64,000 bases of DNA from positions 228,961 to 292,960 of the forward strand of contig JAYKAV010002973.1 in assembly GCA_035582835.1 (NCBI GenBank). Reading direction: 5' to 3'. Source of the DNA: Phoebastria nigripes. Taxonomy: Eukaryota; Chordata; Aves; Procellariiformes; Diomedeidae. Shown here piece by piece: positions 13,219 through 24,960 of the stretch. Under the pieces are notes generated by a model. It was not told the origin of the DNA and did no database searches. It saw only the letters and a program-made list of their open reading frames with translations. The translations under genes were made by a program, and so were the position numbers. Within the stretch, counting starts at the first letter, position 1. Each line of letters starts with the position of its first letter.

Positions 13219-14946
13219 TTAATAACTTCAATAATGTGTTTTCAATTTCTCTTCAAGTAAAGCCCTACCTATTTTACTCCTACAAAGCTACAGAGCTACA
13301 TATATTTGCTCCTACATACGATGTCTACTTATTTTACTCTGTTTTAACCATTAGAGGAAAACACATTAAATTAATTAAATTAATTATTTTGGATGCGTAT
13401 TTGAAACACTGTCTAAATATTACTATCGTTTTCTCAATAAACTGTATGACAGTTAACTTGATCTTCCCAAATGTATGATGTAGTACATGTAGTTTAATGA
13501 ATCTTACTGGAAAAAGCTCTGCTGCTCAGTGAATATTTGGTGCCATCTGCAGACAAAATACGATAAATGTTTTTCTAGAAATAAAATGTCAAACATTTAA
13601 TATTCTTTATTTTTCCCCAAGAAAACTTGTTTGTTATAATTAAATAATTCTTCACTAAAAGACTCAAGTGGCTACAACCATGAGCTAGAATAAACTCCTG
13701 GGAAATCAGTTAAGCATTTAATATGCATTTTGTTTTTCTGTTGGAATTTTTTAAAGTAAATATTGCATAGATTCTTATATCTCTTCATTTGATTGTTTTT
13801 AATAACTGTTTTTAATAAATGTTTTTAAACATAATAAAATTTTATTTANAAAGGTTTCTGTACCAGAAACTAGTGCTCTCTGAAGTGTGAACTTTGAATT
13901 TGGCTGGACCAAAATTTTTGCACTCCAGCTAGCAAATTTTAGTAATANAGCTTTCTCACAGTTTTGCATTGCAAAAGACCAGTCTCACTATCTTTATACA
14001 GTTTTCATGGGCAAGGACTATTGATTTTTTTTTTCTTCCCCTCTTCTACAGCTCTCAGCTTCAGAGGGCTGTTCTTAACTAATCTGTTCTATCCTGTTTC
14101 TAATTCATCAAGAAGTGATTAGCTATTGTCCCCTTTATCCCAAACTCTCCTTAGAAAGAAATTTTTATTTATTGGGTGCCTACAGATTTTTTCTTTGTAG
14201 AAAATGAGATGGAATTTTATACAATTTTTTTTCATACTACTTCAACCATGCAATAGAAGTTAATAAAAACCAGGTAATATTGTAAGGGGGCTGATTTGGA
14301 ACAACACTGAGCACAGGATCTATAGACAAACATTATGGAGGGACATAAATGTAGGCAAATGATTGACTGTAGCATCAATGTGGTTCCATTAAAACATGTT
14401 TGCATAATTATACAAAGCAAATTTTTTTTCTGGGCTGTTCTGAAAAGCTCAGAACTTTGCAAAAGTATGTCACTGTAGATCACCCCAGCATGGATAAGAT
14501 TAAAGAAGACAACTTCTTAATAGTTTTGGTCACTTTTTTGTTTGTAAATGACTAGCGAGGCATTCAATTTTGTCAAAAAAAGCCAAATAGCATGAGGCAA
14601 ATATTTAATGAAAACATATATCAAACAAACTTCTACTTATTCATTGTCATTTTTACAGAATTTCATAGATTATTTCATATTTTCTTCAATATAATTTTCA
14701 CGTAATATGCAGTCTACTTCACTTTCAGTAATAACCATTATTTGTGAAGACAAGTTTTTAGGTCATATTGATTGAAATTCTCCATTTTATATAGATTCTA
14801 CTCTGTACCTTTCACAATAATAAAATAAATGTTTTCTAGCAATACAATAAATCATGTACGTCACATTTATCATACATGTTACTTTATTCTTTTTTTTTTT
14901 CTTCTATTTTCCAATGAGGGAATGAGATCTAGTGTTTTATTTATAT
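13219..14946. other. Unique AT-rich stretch
   Basis: No gene, RNA or transposon recognised. Ns lie at about 13850 and 13948. The open frames at 13176-13478 and 14232-14483 look like chance, and the first starts inside the preceding LTR. Confidence 0.55.
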
Positions 14947-15226
14947 CACAGAATCATAGAATCATAGAATGGTTTGGTCTGGAAGGGACCTTTAAAGATC
15001 ATCTAGTTCCAACCCCCTTGCCATGGGCAGAGACATCTTCCACTAGATCAGGTTGCTCAAAGCACCATCCAACCTGATCTTGAACACTGCCAATGATGGG
15101 GCATCCACAACTTCTCTGGGCAACCTGTCCCAGTGCTTCACCGCCCTCATCGTAAAAAAATTCTTCCTTATGTCCTCCTTACAGTCCCCTTTAAGTATTG
15201 AAAAACTGCAGTAAGGTCTCCAAAGC
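14947..15226 (-). mobile_element. CR1 LINE 3' fragment with an internal deletion
   Basis: The + strand opens with three copies of the reversed CR1 tail (CATAGAAT units). On the minus strand it encodes the ORF2 C-terminus, with [15 protein letters not shown] and a terminal SNLI before the stop, followed by the 3' UTR. Compared with the CR1 at 31808-32965, about 110 bp are missing between the TLKGG-like segment and the DIRK segment. It is 5'-truncated. Confidence 0.88.
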
Positions 15227-15888
15227 AAGGGTGGAGATGGAAGCAAGGGTGTGCTTTTTTTATTTCAGTGCACAGGATTTTATTAATTCATGTTGAAGAA
15301 CAGAGTCAGAATTTTGAGGGAATAATGAGGTTTGATATGATTGTGATATGTTTTTCTTTCTCACAGTGTTGAATAGCTTTTTCTCCTGGACAGGTAAGTG
15401 AAACTGTAATTAATTCCATACATAATATTATTCAAGGAGTCTTAATATAATCAACTATGTTGTTTCTAGGATTGCAAAATTACAAAGCTTATGCAGTAGC
15501 AATTGCAGTATTCACCAGTAGAATGAGACTTGGATTCAAAGCAGAACGAGACAGAATCAATATTATGGGAATTTCTGATGGTTTATTTTACTGGCATTTA
15601 AGTCTAGGTTTTTGGCCCAAATACTTTATCTGTTATAATTGGGCTATTAGATATCCTGTGTTTGTATTGTTTTCAGTCTTTCTTGTTCTTAATTTCTAAA
15701 ATCTGATGAGATAAGTTCTTTTTATGCTTCTGTCAAACCTTTTTTTCCAGGTTTATTCATAATACATAATAATACATTTCTGAAAATTTTTGGTTTGGCC
15801 TGACATTTTATGATATTTTGTACTTATTGTTACAAGCCTTCAGAAGAACTATAAATAAACTTCAGCTAATGAAAATCTGCAGTATGAT
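15227..15888. other. Unique stretch between CR1 fragments
   Basis: AT-rich; an 80-codon frame at 15457-15699 is not recognised. Nothing else seen. Confidence 0.5.
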
Positions 15889-15952
15889 AATGGACTCGAT
15901 GATCTTAGAGGTCCTTTCCAACCTTTATGATTCTATGGTTCTATGATTCTAT
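15889..15952 (+). mobile_element. CR1 LINE extreme 3' end
   Basis: This has TGGACTCGATGATCTTAGAG, then the TTCCAACCTTTATGATTCTA tail and further ATTCTATG repeats. Only the last ~65 bp of the element is present. Confidence 0.9.
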
Positions 15953-16939
15953 AATACCTATATATTACCAGCTTAACAATGTCTTGTCCTGAAGAGTTTA
16001 CAGTCACATTTGAATGAAGGTAAGTAAAAATGGCAAATAATAGCAGTAGAAATCATTTTATTAGATAAAGTCAGCTGCTATACAGCTGAAGGTTCCAAGT
16101 CATCTCTATAAAATACGTAAAAAAATTTCACAAAATAATTATAGAATAAAATAATTTATACTGACTGCTGCTGAACCACTGTTTACCTATGGTAGTACCA
16201 AGAAAATGGGGATGTCAGAGAAGGATTTGAAGTTTGAAACTAGTTCACTAGTTTCTACTAGTGAGTAGACTCATATGGAAAAGTTATTCCATAAAGGAGG
16301 ATGTTTAGAAAAGAAATAATCAAATAAATGTCTTCTGCCTTTTCTTTTCTCCTTGGAGCTAGACCTTCATCTGAAAAGTCATTGTATGATGCCACTGACC
16401 ATTCATTCATTGGACAAGGATTTGTTTCTTGGTATTCAGAGGCTGAAGAAGTCTTAACATTGAATCATATTTAGAGTTAGGTTTTTTGCTATATGTAAAA
16501 ACAGTAACTATAACGAGAGGCTTTTTAAGTCTGAGATAGTATCTAGAACATTTCTAATGATGGGGACAATTGTACAGTAAAAAATTTGCTCTTCATTTTT
16601 TATTAGCAATATTATCATATACATGACTGAAGAATTAGGAAAAAAACCTAGGTATATTAAGCACAAAAACGTCAGGAGGAGAAAAACTTGTATTTAAAAT
16701 GTGATTTTTTGTTTTGTATTGAGTTGTGATTAGGAAATCTTGGGTAGATTCAATAGACCTCCTCTGCAGTAGCATAATTAATGTGATATCTAATTTGGCA
16801 CTGTGTTTCCCTCTGTAGTTTCCAAATGACTTAAAGGAAAAAAAAAAAAGCCTTCCTTATTAATCAGAATGAAAGGATATGCACTCAGCTAAGCACTTTT
16901 TTCCCATAAAACCTACTTGTTGCCCATTAACAGCTCGTT
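15953..16939. other. Unique AT-rich stretch
   Basis: No gene recognised. A small perfect hairpin (8-bp arms GAAACTAG/CTAGTTTC, 4-nt loop) lies at 16236-16255. Confidence 0.5.
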
Positions 16940-17445
16940 GTTGCCACAGAAGGTCCCGGTGAAGGCTTTGAATGTTGAGCTCTGCAGACCACCCACCCCA
17001 GAGTTCAGCTGTGGTTCCTCCAGGCCAGCACTGGCAGGGCAAGAATGGGCAATCTGGGGAAGAGCAGGGTGAGAGAGAGCTGGAAGAAGACTCACCAGGG
17101 CCTTCCCACTCTGCTTGGAAGCTGCATTTGAGCTCAAGCACTCCTACCTGGTCTCTGCCTGAGCTGCATGCCAAGCATGCTGGGCCTGGTCATCTGCTTT
17201 GTTGATGNCAGCCTTGACTTCCCAGCTTGGCCTCAGGCCTGCCTGGTCACTGTGGACTTGCCTGGACATCAGTGGGCTCCCAGCTGACCCCAGTCAGCAC
17301 CCCCGTGCCAGCCCTGCTCTCCTGGCCAGGTACCATGGGACTGCATCCCTTGGTAAGTCACTGCCCTGCCCTCACCCTCAGCACCCATCTCCCTGTCTTT
17401 GAGAGCTGCTCGATGTTACTGTTCCCTTACAGAGGCATAGGGGAA
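16940..17445. other. GC-rich island of unknown origin
   Basis: About 500 bp is strikingly GC-rich (CTGG, CCAG and CCCTG motifs) within AT-rich DNA. Frames are open over about 60-100 codons on both strands (e.g. 16860-17174 minus, 16972-17205 plus), as GC-rich DNA gives by chance. It abuts a CR1 3' fragment on its right. It could be an old retroelement or LTR, a conserved regulatory element, or part of a gene. I recognise no protein similarity. Confidence 0.4.
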
Positions 17446-17692
17446 GGATAAGAAGCAACAGACACAAGTTAGAAAAACAGGAAGTTTGAATTAGACATTA
17501 GAACAACTACTTCCCTGTGAGGGAGGTCAAACGCAGGAAGAGGTTGCCCAGAAAGGCTGTAGAGTCTCCATCCCTGGAGGTCATCAGGGCTCAGCTTGAC
17601 ACAGCCTAGAGCACCCTTCTCTATTTGGCCCTGCTTTGAACAGGAGGTTGTTCCAGATGATCTCCAGAGGTCCTTTCCAACCTACCTGTGAT
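17446..17692 (+). mobile_element. CR1 LINE 3' fragment, old subfamily
   Basis: It follows the CR1 ORF2 end and 3' UTR in order: an ACACAAGTT...AACAGGAAG segment, GGTTGCCCAGAAAGGCTGTA, CTCCATCCCTGGAGGTC, then GATGATCTCCAGAGGTCC and TTCCAACCTACCTGTGATTA. Several indels break the frame, and the tail is of the GTGATT type, as in older avian CR1. Confidence 0.85.
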
Positions 17693-18614
17693 TACTGAAA
17701 CTCTATTTGTGGCAAACTCTGCTTCTCAAGTAACCAACTGAAAATCTCATTCTCTGTTTGTACACTAACATTTCTTCCCTCAGGAGGTAACATCCAACTG
17801 TAACAACAGTATCTTGTAACCCCTTGATTCTAACCAACTGTGGATGAACAACTGAAATTCAAATTCCAAGACTACAAACTTCAGATACAGTGCACCGGAT
17901 TCAGTCCTTTCAGTTAATGTGGAAGGCTAAACTCTATTTTATTTTTTGGTTAATCCTTTTCAGTTAAAGACATACAATTGCACAGATTTCTCTATTGTTA
18001 TTAATGCCTTAAATCTTTGTAATACCATGACATACCATTTGATGGAAAAATATGAAAGATGTTTTTATAATTTATGTCAGAAAATCCAGACTCCCAAAAT
18101 TCTATTCAAAATGCAGGGGGTGGTTATGTTAACTGTAACAGTTTTCTTAATATATATACATTTCTGAACTACAAACCTCTGTACTATATTCACTTTTGTA
18201 TCAGTATATATGCTGAAATGAATCTTTGCAACCTACCTATGTACCTATGTGATCTTCTGGCGTCTCTGTGGTCACTCAGGATTTTACTAATAAGGAAGTG
18301 AGGGTGACAGAAAGCCACTATGAGGCATTGTGTGCCTTACAGAAAAAGACAAATGGAATTTCATCATATTTGTTGCCAAAATACACAAACAGATTGAACT
18401 GACAGTGTCTAGTAGTCATCTGTCCAAGATTAAGGGGCTTCAGTCTTTCGAAGATGACAAACGTAGTTGTATGGGAGTGGAACAGAGAGTTACTCTCTCT
18501 ATGCTTTTTCAATAAGAATTTTAATTTTCCTTTTTTTTAATAAACCTTTTTTACAATGGAATGTTAGAGTATCCTGAGAAAATAGTCTAATCCTAAGATC
18601 TTGTTGATTAACTC

Positions 18615-18634
18615 TTTTTTTTTTTTTTTTTTTT
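18615..18634. repeat. Poly(T) tract
   Basis: Twenty consecutive T. Confidence 0.9.
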
Positions 18635-19005
18635 AATCAGTATTAAAATCTCAGGAATCAGAAGGATACGTATTATGGGTATTTTTGACTGTTGGATTGT
18701 ATAGTAGTAAGGCAAAAAGGCTGAAAAGAGGTAATTATTCAAAACACAGTCTTCTTATTTTAGTATAATTTTGGGGCAATTCTGTTTTCTGTTAAGCTGA
18801 TGCAAATAAAGAATAATTCCTCTGAAGTCAGTAACCTTATTCTTCATAAAGCTGGCATGCAGTTAAGAGTCTCAGGTCATGTCTTTAAGTGGATTGCATA
18901 TCTAAATCATTACAGTCCATTTACTTTGAAAAGTCCTCTGGTCACAGAGAGCTGTTTGGAACTAGAGTTGAGAAAATACAAAGGAGACTAATACTTCCTT
19001 ATTTA

Positions 19006-19040
19006 ATCCTTCTACCTTCCCCCTTCCTTCCCCCTCCTCC

Positions 19041-19074
<34 letters not shown>

Positions 19075-19090
19075 TATAAAAAAAAAAAAA
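19006..19090. repeat. Polypyrimidine run abutting poly(A)
   Basis: A C/T-only stretch (about 19010-19043) runs directly into about 29 A (19044-19072), then a GATAT interruption and a second A run (19078-19090). Confidence 0.85.
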
Positions 19091-19233
19091 GAAAAGAAAG
19101 AAACTTGTTAGAAGATGTGCATCTTGTTTTTTGTAATTTCAAAGTTCGACAAAAACTGTGGATGACCAACGTGTGGAAGATCTGAGGGGTGCCTGGCAAG
19201 TTCCCTAAACTTGTGAGAATGAGAGATCGCTGT

Positions 19234-19255
19234 AAAAAAAAAAAAAAAAAAAAAA
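19234..19255. repeat. Poly(A) tract
   Basis: About 21 A followed by GAAAAAGGG. Confidence 0.9.
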
Positions 19256-20371
19256 GAAAAAGGGTAAAAAGGGTTTGCCAAACTCTGGCTATTGCATAAA
19301 AATCTTTCTGATTGTTTTAAAATGCTGCACTTCTGTTCAGCACAGCTTAATTATTCAGTTGGGTGTTGATCTCTCAGAAGCATGAGATGCTAATTATTAT
19401 GTCAAAACTTATTTTTAAAGCTGAAATTCTGTTTGGGTGTGCAGGTCATTTCTTTCAATTAATTCAGCTGCAGTGTGTGCCTTGCTTTCTGTCATCTGCA
19501 TTACAATAGCAGTGACTTCCTAGCCTCCATGGGCACCTAGCCAGAGAGACAGAGTAACCCCAGTGTCTCCCTGCGCTTTCACTGCCACTTCAATGGACTA
19601 TGGCTGTCAGCAGTAAAAATACAATAAATTGAGGCTCTTTCTTCAGTAGAAATCCTATGATAGAATTAAGGAGTACTTTAATATTTTACAAGAGACTGAG
19701 ACCATCTGTTAAAATCCAGCTGGATGGCTCTTGGTCTAATAGAGTGGAAATGCATTTTGTGACTATCTATTCGGGTGGTTTCTTCAGCTGTCTTTCCCAT
19801 TGTTAATCTTTCAGTAATCACATTCTGTGTCACTGAACGGTCAGAGCAATTTCCGCTCTCAGGTCAAACCTTAAGGGTTATGCTTTAAATTTATTTAATT
19901 AATTACTGACTTGCTCAGTTGAAGTAAAGTCCTGTTAAGCCTTACCCAGGGGGAAGGAAAGAGGAGGAATATTGGAATGGAGAAGGCATTTCTGTTTAAA
20001 AAGGGTAAATTTAGGACTCAGATGCCATACAGCTAAGTAAAGAGCAACAGAAAGGTTAGGAGATATTGAAAGTTAATCTTCCCAGGGTATTTTGTGATGC
20101 TGTGTATTCTGCCACTGCCAAAAGGTGGACTGTCTATTCACTAGGCTGCAAAAGAAGTATTTTGCAGTATCCATCAGTCTTGGATATGGGCTTCATAAGG
20201 TTCATCCCACAGACTTATTTTACACATCAGAAGCATTGCCAAAGATAGTATGAAATACCTGTCCACCTGTAAACAGAGTTGCTACCCTGGTGGGCATTTA
20301 TCTTCTCATAANTTGACTCAGGGAATTAATGACTGAGTGAAACTCTGCTTTGTACTGACTTCCTTTAAATA

Positions 20372-20412
20372 TATGATCATTATGGTCTCTTCCAACTTTA
20401 CATCCTGTGACT
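20372..20412 (+). mobile_element. Possible ancient CR1 3'-end relic
   Basis: TATGATCATTATGGTCTCTT then CCAACTTTACATCCTGTGA resembles a decayed CR1 3' end (GATGA...GGTCTCTTCCAAC...CTGTGA). Only about 40 bp are recognisable, so this is tentative. Confidence 0.42.
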
Positions 20413-20854
20413 TTTAATCCTGTTTTCACTTTAAAATATCCCAGCAACTGTAGTGGTATGCCTTTAGTGGGGTCTGTAAAACAAAACACATGCTTAAATA
20501 CTTAGATAGTTGTAGATTTAAAAAAAAAAAAAAAATCATATAAGTAAGAAAATCTGAACAAATATTTTTGGCTTTTTTTTCTGCACAAAGTTGGTTCAAA
20601 GTATCTTGCAGTAATTTACTCACTAGTATTGTATCAGTCAGTAAGACATATGGTAGTCCAGTAAAATGAGTAGGCAAGAGTATATTTGTCCCACCCAAAA
20701 GCACAACTACTATTTACTATAGAATATGATAGACTTCAGAGGAACATTTAGGAAGATTAACATAAAACATTCTTTCTAGCACTGTAACTTGAGATGGCAA
20801 AGTCTGGACTATTTCATTTCTTAAGACTCATTGTGCCAAAGGCTTAAACTGTAA
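20413..20854. other. Unique AT-rich stretch
   Basis: Contains a short A run at about 20520-20535; nothing else seen. Confidence 0.5.
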
Positions 20855-23038
20855 AGATGCATGGACTTCCGGAGGGCGGACTTCGGCCTGTTCAGGCCAC
20901 TGGTAGAGAGAGTCCCTTGGGAGGCGGTCCTGAAGGGCAAAGGGGTCCAAGAAGGCTGGACGTTCTTCAAGAAGGAAGTCTTGAAGGCACAGGAGCAGGC
21001 TGTCCCCATGTGCTGTAAGAAGAACGGGCGGGGAAGACGACCGGCCTGGCTGAATGGGGAGCTCTTCCTGCAACTCAGGAAAAAAAGGAGTGTTTACCAC
21101 TTGTGGAAGAAGGGGCAAGGTGACTCAAGAAGAGTACAGGGATCTCGTCAGGTCATGTAGAGAGGAAATCAGAAAGGCAAAAGCCAAGCTAGAATGCAAT
21201 CTGGCCGCTGTCNTTAGAGACAACAAAAAATGTTTTTACAAATACATTAACGACAAAAAGANAGCCAAGGAGAATCTCCATCCTCTATTGGATGCCAGGG
21301 GGAACGTTGTCACCGAGGATGAGGAAAAGGCTGAGGTACTTAATGCTTTCTTCGCCTCAGTCTTCAATAGTCAGACCAGCCACCCTCAGGGTATTCAGCC
21401 CACTGAGCTGGAAGACGGGGACGGTGAGCAGGATAAACCTCCCATAATCCAGGAGGAAGCAGTGAACGACCTGCTACGCCACCTGGACGCTCACAAGTCC
21501 ATGGGGCCGGATGGGATCCACCCGAGAGTGCTGAGGGAGCTGGCGGAGGAGGTTGCCAAGCCACTCTCCATCATTTATCAGCGGTCCTGGTTAACGGGGG
21601 AGGTCCCGGACGACTGGAGGCTTGCCAATGTGACGCCTATCTACAAGAAGGGCCGGAAGGAGGACCCAGGGAACTACAGGCCTGTCAGCCAGACCTCGGT
21701 GCCAGGGAAGATTATGGAGCGGTTCATCCTGGGGGCACTCGCAAGCCATGTGCNGGACAACCAGGGGATCAGGCCCAGCCAGCATGGGTTCATGAAGGGC
21801 AGGTCCTGCTTGACCAACCTGATCTCCTTCTAGGACCAGGTGACCCGCCTAGTGGATGAGGGANAGGCTGTGGATGTGGTCTACCTGGACTTCAGTAAAG
21901 CCTTCGACACTGTCTCCCACAGCATTCTCCTAGAGAAGCTGGCGGCTCATGGCCTAGACAGGTGTACTCTTCGCTGGGTAAAAAACTGGCTGGGCGGCCG
22001 GGCCCAGAGAGTTGTGGTGAATGGAGCGAAGTCCACTCGGTGGCCGGTCACAAGCGGTGTCCCCCAGGGCTCCGTTTTGGGGCCGGTCTTGTTCAATATC
22101 TTTATCAACGATCTGGACGAGGGGATTGAGTGCTCCCTCAGAAAGTTTGCAGATGACACCAAGCTGGGTGGGAGTGTCGATCTGCTTGAGGGTAGGAAGG
22201 CTCTGCAGAGGGACCTGGACAGGCTGGATCGATGGGCTGAGGCCAACTGCATGAGGTTCAACAAGGCCAAGTGCCGGGTCCTGCACTTNGGCCACAACAA
22301 CCCCATGCAACGCTACAGGCTGGGGGAAGAGTGGCTGGAAAGCTGTCTGTCGGAAAAGGACCTGGGGGTGCTGGTTGACAGCTGGCTGAATATGAGCCGG
22401 CAGTGTGCCCAGGTGGCCAAGAAGGCCAATGGCATCCTGGCCTGTATCAGAAATAGTGTGGCCAGCAGGAGTAGGGAAGTGATTGTCCCCCTGTACTCGG
22501 CACTGGTGAGGCCCCACCTGGAATACTGTGTTCAATTTTGGGCCCCTCACTACAAGAAGGACATTGAGGTGCTGGAGNGTGTCCAGAGGAGGGCAACGAA
22601 GCTGGTGAAGGGTCTGGAGAGCAAGTCTTATGAGGAACGGCTGAGGGAACTGGGACTGTTTAGTCTGGAGAAGAGGAGGCTGAGGGGAGACCTTATTGCC
22701 CTCTACAACTACCTGAAAGGAGGTTGTAGCGAGGTGGGTGTTGGTCTCTTCTGCCAAGCAACTAGCGATAGGACGAGAGGAAATGGCCTCAAGTTGCGCC
22801 AGGGGAGGTTTAGATTGGACATTAGGAAAAATGTCTTTACTGAAAGAGTGGTTAAACATTGGAACAGACTGCCCAGGGAAGTGGTNGAGTCCCCATCCCT
22901 GGAAGTATTTAAAAGACGTGTAGATGAGGCGCTTAGGGACATGGTTTATTGGGCATGGTGGTGTTGGGTTGATGGTTGGACTCGATGATCTTAGAGGTCT
23001 TTTCCAACCTTAATGATTCTATGATTCAATGATTCTAT
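20855..23038 (+). mobile_element. CR1 LINE, 2.2 kb, 5'-truncated, with nearly complete reverse transcriptase
   Basis: This is the longest CR1 copy in the window. It begins inside ORF2, in the linker upstream of the reverse transcriptase; ORF1, the endonuclease domain and the 5' UTR are absent. It runs through the whole RT, the ORF2 C-terminus (stop at 22986-22988) and the short 3' UTR, ending in ATGATTCTATGATTCAATG repeats. The last segment (GGACTCGATGATCTTAGAGG, TTCCAACCTTAATGATTC) is the standard avian CR1 3' end. Seven single Ns fall inside it. No clear target-site duplication is visible, which is usual for CR1. Confidence 0.95.
20861..22988 (+). pseudogene. CR1 ORF2 (reverse transcriptase), one frameshift and one nonsense
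   Basis: The product is a non-LTR reverse transcriptase that copies CR1 RNA onto nicked chromosomal DNA. The linker begins MDFRRADFGLFRPLVERVPW. The RT motifs follow in order: NYRPVSQTSVPGK, GFMKGRSCLTNL, motif [13 protein letters not shown] (catalytic Asp), motif [16 protein letters not shown], and motif C KFADDTKL (catalytic Asp pair). The C-terminal part contains [20 protein letters not shown] and HWNRLPREV. The reading frame shifts once near 21105-21120. An in-frame TAG at 21831-21833 interrupts it between the GRSCLTNL motif and motif A; the same frame resumes at 21840 and stays open for 382 codons. The lesions and the missing endonuclease make it inactive, but its age appears modest. Confidence 0.93.
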
Positions 23039-23132
23039 GGTGGTCTAAGATGCATCAAAAGGGTTTTCAGTCCTGAATGAGATGCTTAATATTTCATTTG
23101 CCAACAATTGCAGGAGAATTACTTTGATTCTT

Positions 23133-23310
23133 TCATAGAATCATAGAATTCACCCTTCGTTGCCTCTGGACACGCTCCAGCACCCCAATGTCCTTCTTGT
23201 AGTGAGGGGCCCAAAACTGAACACAGTATTCCAGGTGTGGCCTCACCAGTGCCGAGTACAGGGGCACGATCACCTCCCTACTCCTGCTGGCCACACTATT
23301 TCTGATACAG
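23133..23310 (-). mobile_element. Short CR1 fragment, inverted, with 3' tail joined to mid-ORF2
   Basis: On the minus strand it encodes [20 protein letters not shown] and continues to LERVQRQRR. After about 165 bp it jumps directly into the terminal ATTCTATGATTCTATGA tail. The roughly 430 bp that normally lie between these segments (see 22600-23020) are absent. The ORF2 portion is very similar, as an inverted copy, to 22444-22600 of the neighbouring CR1. Confidence 0.93.
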
Positions 23311-24773
23311 AAATTGGTCTGTGTTCCTGCATTCACTCATTCTGTGATTGATGGGGAGTATGAAGATTCAGAACTTAACCTCAGTGAGCAAGCTTTACCA
23401 TCGTATATACAATGGACGTACTCTATATCCATATTCCAAGAAATGGACTAAATGTATTTTAAAGACTTCTGTAATTTCCAGAAACAAGTTGTGCTTCATA
23501 CGACTTCTGTAAGAGGCTTTTCATCACTCACCAATTTTCTGTCCTTGATCACAACATTATTGGGTCATAAAGGTAGAAATGTATTAAGTGGAATAAATCT
23601 AATTTTGCTTATTTCTGGTAATGTATTTTCTCACTTTATGGTTTACTCAGAGGAAACAGTCTGCGATACGGAGTTAATAGCTTGGTTACCAAATTCTATT
23701 TTGTCTACAGCTTACAGTATTGTTATTTTTTTTTAAATATGAGCACTGCATACATGGGCAAGCACATTTTCCTATTATGCCAAATAATTAAAAAGTAGAT
23801 AAAGATTTAAGAAGGGGATGTATAAGTACTGTGCCTATACTGTTATCGGCATATACTCTGGGATTGATCCTTGCTTCATGAGCCAGCTGGTTCAAAGCGG
23901 CTTGTGCCCACCCTACTCATGGCACATTTGGTTCAGAGTGGAGTAGATGCACCCATCCTGCAGGGAACTGGGAGGACTCCCTGCACCTGTCACAGGAGCC
24001 GACTCACCCACCACCATGTCTTCAATGGAATATGAAAACTGCAAGAGATGGCATAGACATCAGTGTAGATCTTTTTAGATTTTGAATAAAGCTGCTTGAT
24101 CTGTACTCAGATCTCTTAGCATGAGGCTTCCCTACCTCATAGCTAAGGAACCAAGGAGACTTTTGCAGCTCTGAATTCCTGCTCCTTGTTCCCACACCCT
24201 TCCACCTTCCCAAATCTGATATAGGTCAAGATGCACTTTCTCAGAAAACTGGATTTCCTCTTGGCCCATAAAGCCCCACTTGGGTCTGAGATATTTTAAC
24301 AAGTTTTTGATACAGTTTTTAGACATTGTTTGTCACCTTTTATAACATGATATAAAGTATTTGTGTTTCTTGCAGTAGGTTGTGGCATGAGAGCTTAACG
24401 GTAGCTTAGGTTGGATGTTACAGAGTGATTGATGCAGAGGGCTGGTTGTGATAGAGTGATTGAATTTAGCAGGGTCTTATACATACAGTGATTCCTGGAT
24501 GGAAATATTAATTATTTTTGTCTAGAGGGGAATATAGTTGTTCAATTCTAAGGGGAAAAAGAAAAAAAAAAAAAAAGAGCAGAAACTGGATTAATGTAAT
24601 TTGGAGGACTGGGGTAACAGGACCCTGGAAAGAAAGAGACACAGCCACTAAAATTTATGTCTAAGTATAAAGCTGTCTTAATTGAGTGGCTATATTTCTA
24701 AGAAAAAAATGTCAACATATACTTTTTCCATTACTCGTGATATTCTTGTATTCTTTCAGACAGTCAGACTTTT
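23311..24773. other. Unique stretch between CR1 elements
   Basis: AT-rich with no recognised gene. A 94-codon frame at 23452-23736 and frames near 24022-24326 show no recognisable motif. A short A-rich run lies near 24549-24575. Confidence 0.5.
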
Positions 24774-24960
24774 GCCTCTAAATTGGAGAGATATGGATTT
24801 GATGGATGGACTATTAGATGGATAAGGAATTGACTGGATGGGCACATCCAAAGAGTTACAGTCAATGGTTCAATGTCCAAACAGAAACCACTAACAAGTG
24901 GTGTCCCTCAAGGGTCCATATTGGGACCAGTACTGTTCAACATCTTTATTAATGACACAG

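Larger units (their letters stand above)
17693..20371. other. Unique AT-rich stretch with homopolymer tracts
   Basis: No gene or RNA recognised. Apart from the simple tracts listed separately, nothing stands out. A patch at about 19440-19600 is slightly GC-richer. Confidence 0.5.

Noticed and set aside
16860..17451. Several overlapping frames as a small gene cluster
   Set aside because: All frames and both strands are partly open because the segment is GC-rich; no motif is recognised.
21364..22859. Long minus-strand frames (up to about 300 codons) opposite the CR1
   Set aside because: They are antisense shadows of CR1 ORF2; the plus strand carries all reverse-transcriptase motifs.
14941..23140. 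CATAGAATCATAGAAT repeats as a CRISPR or satellite array
   Set aside because: They are the 3' tails of individual CR1 copies in either orientation.
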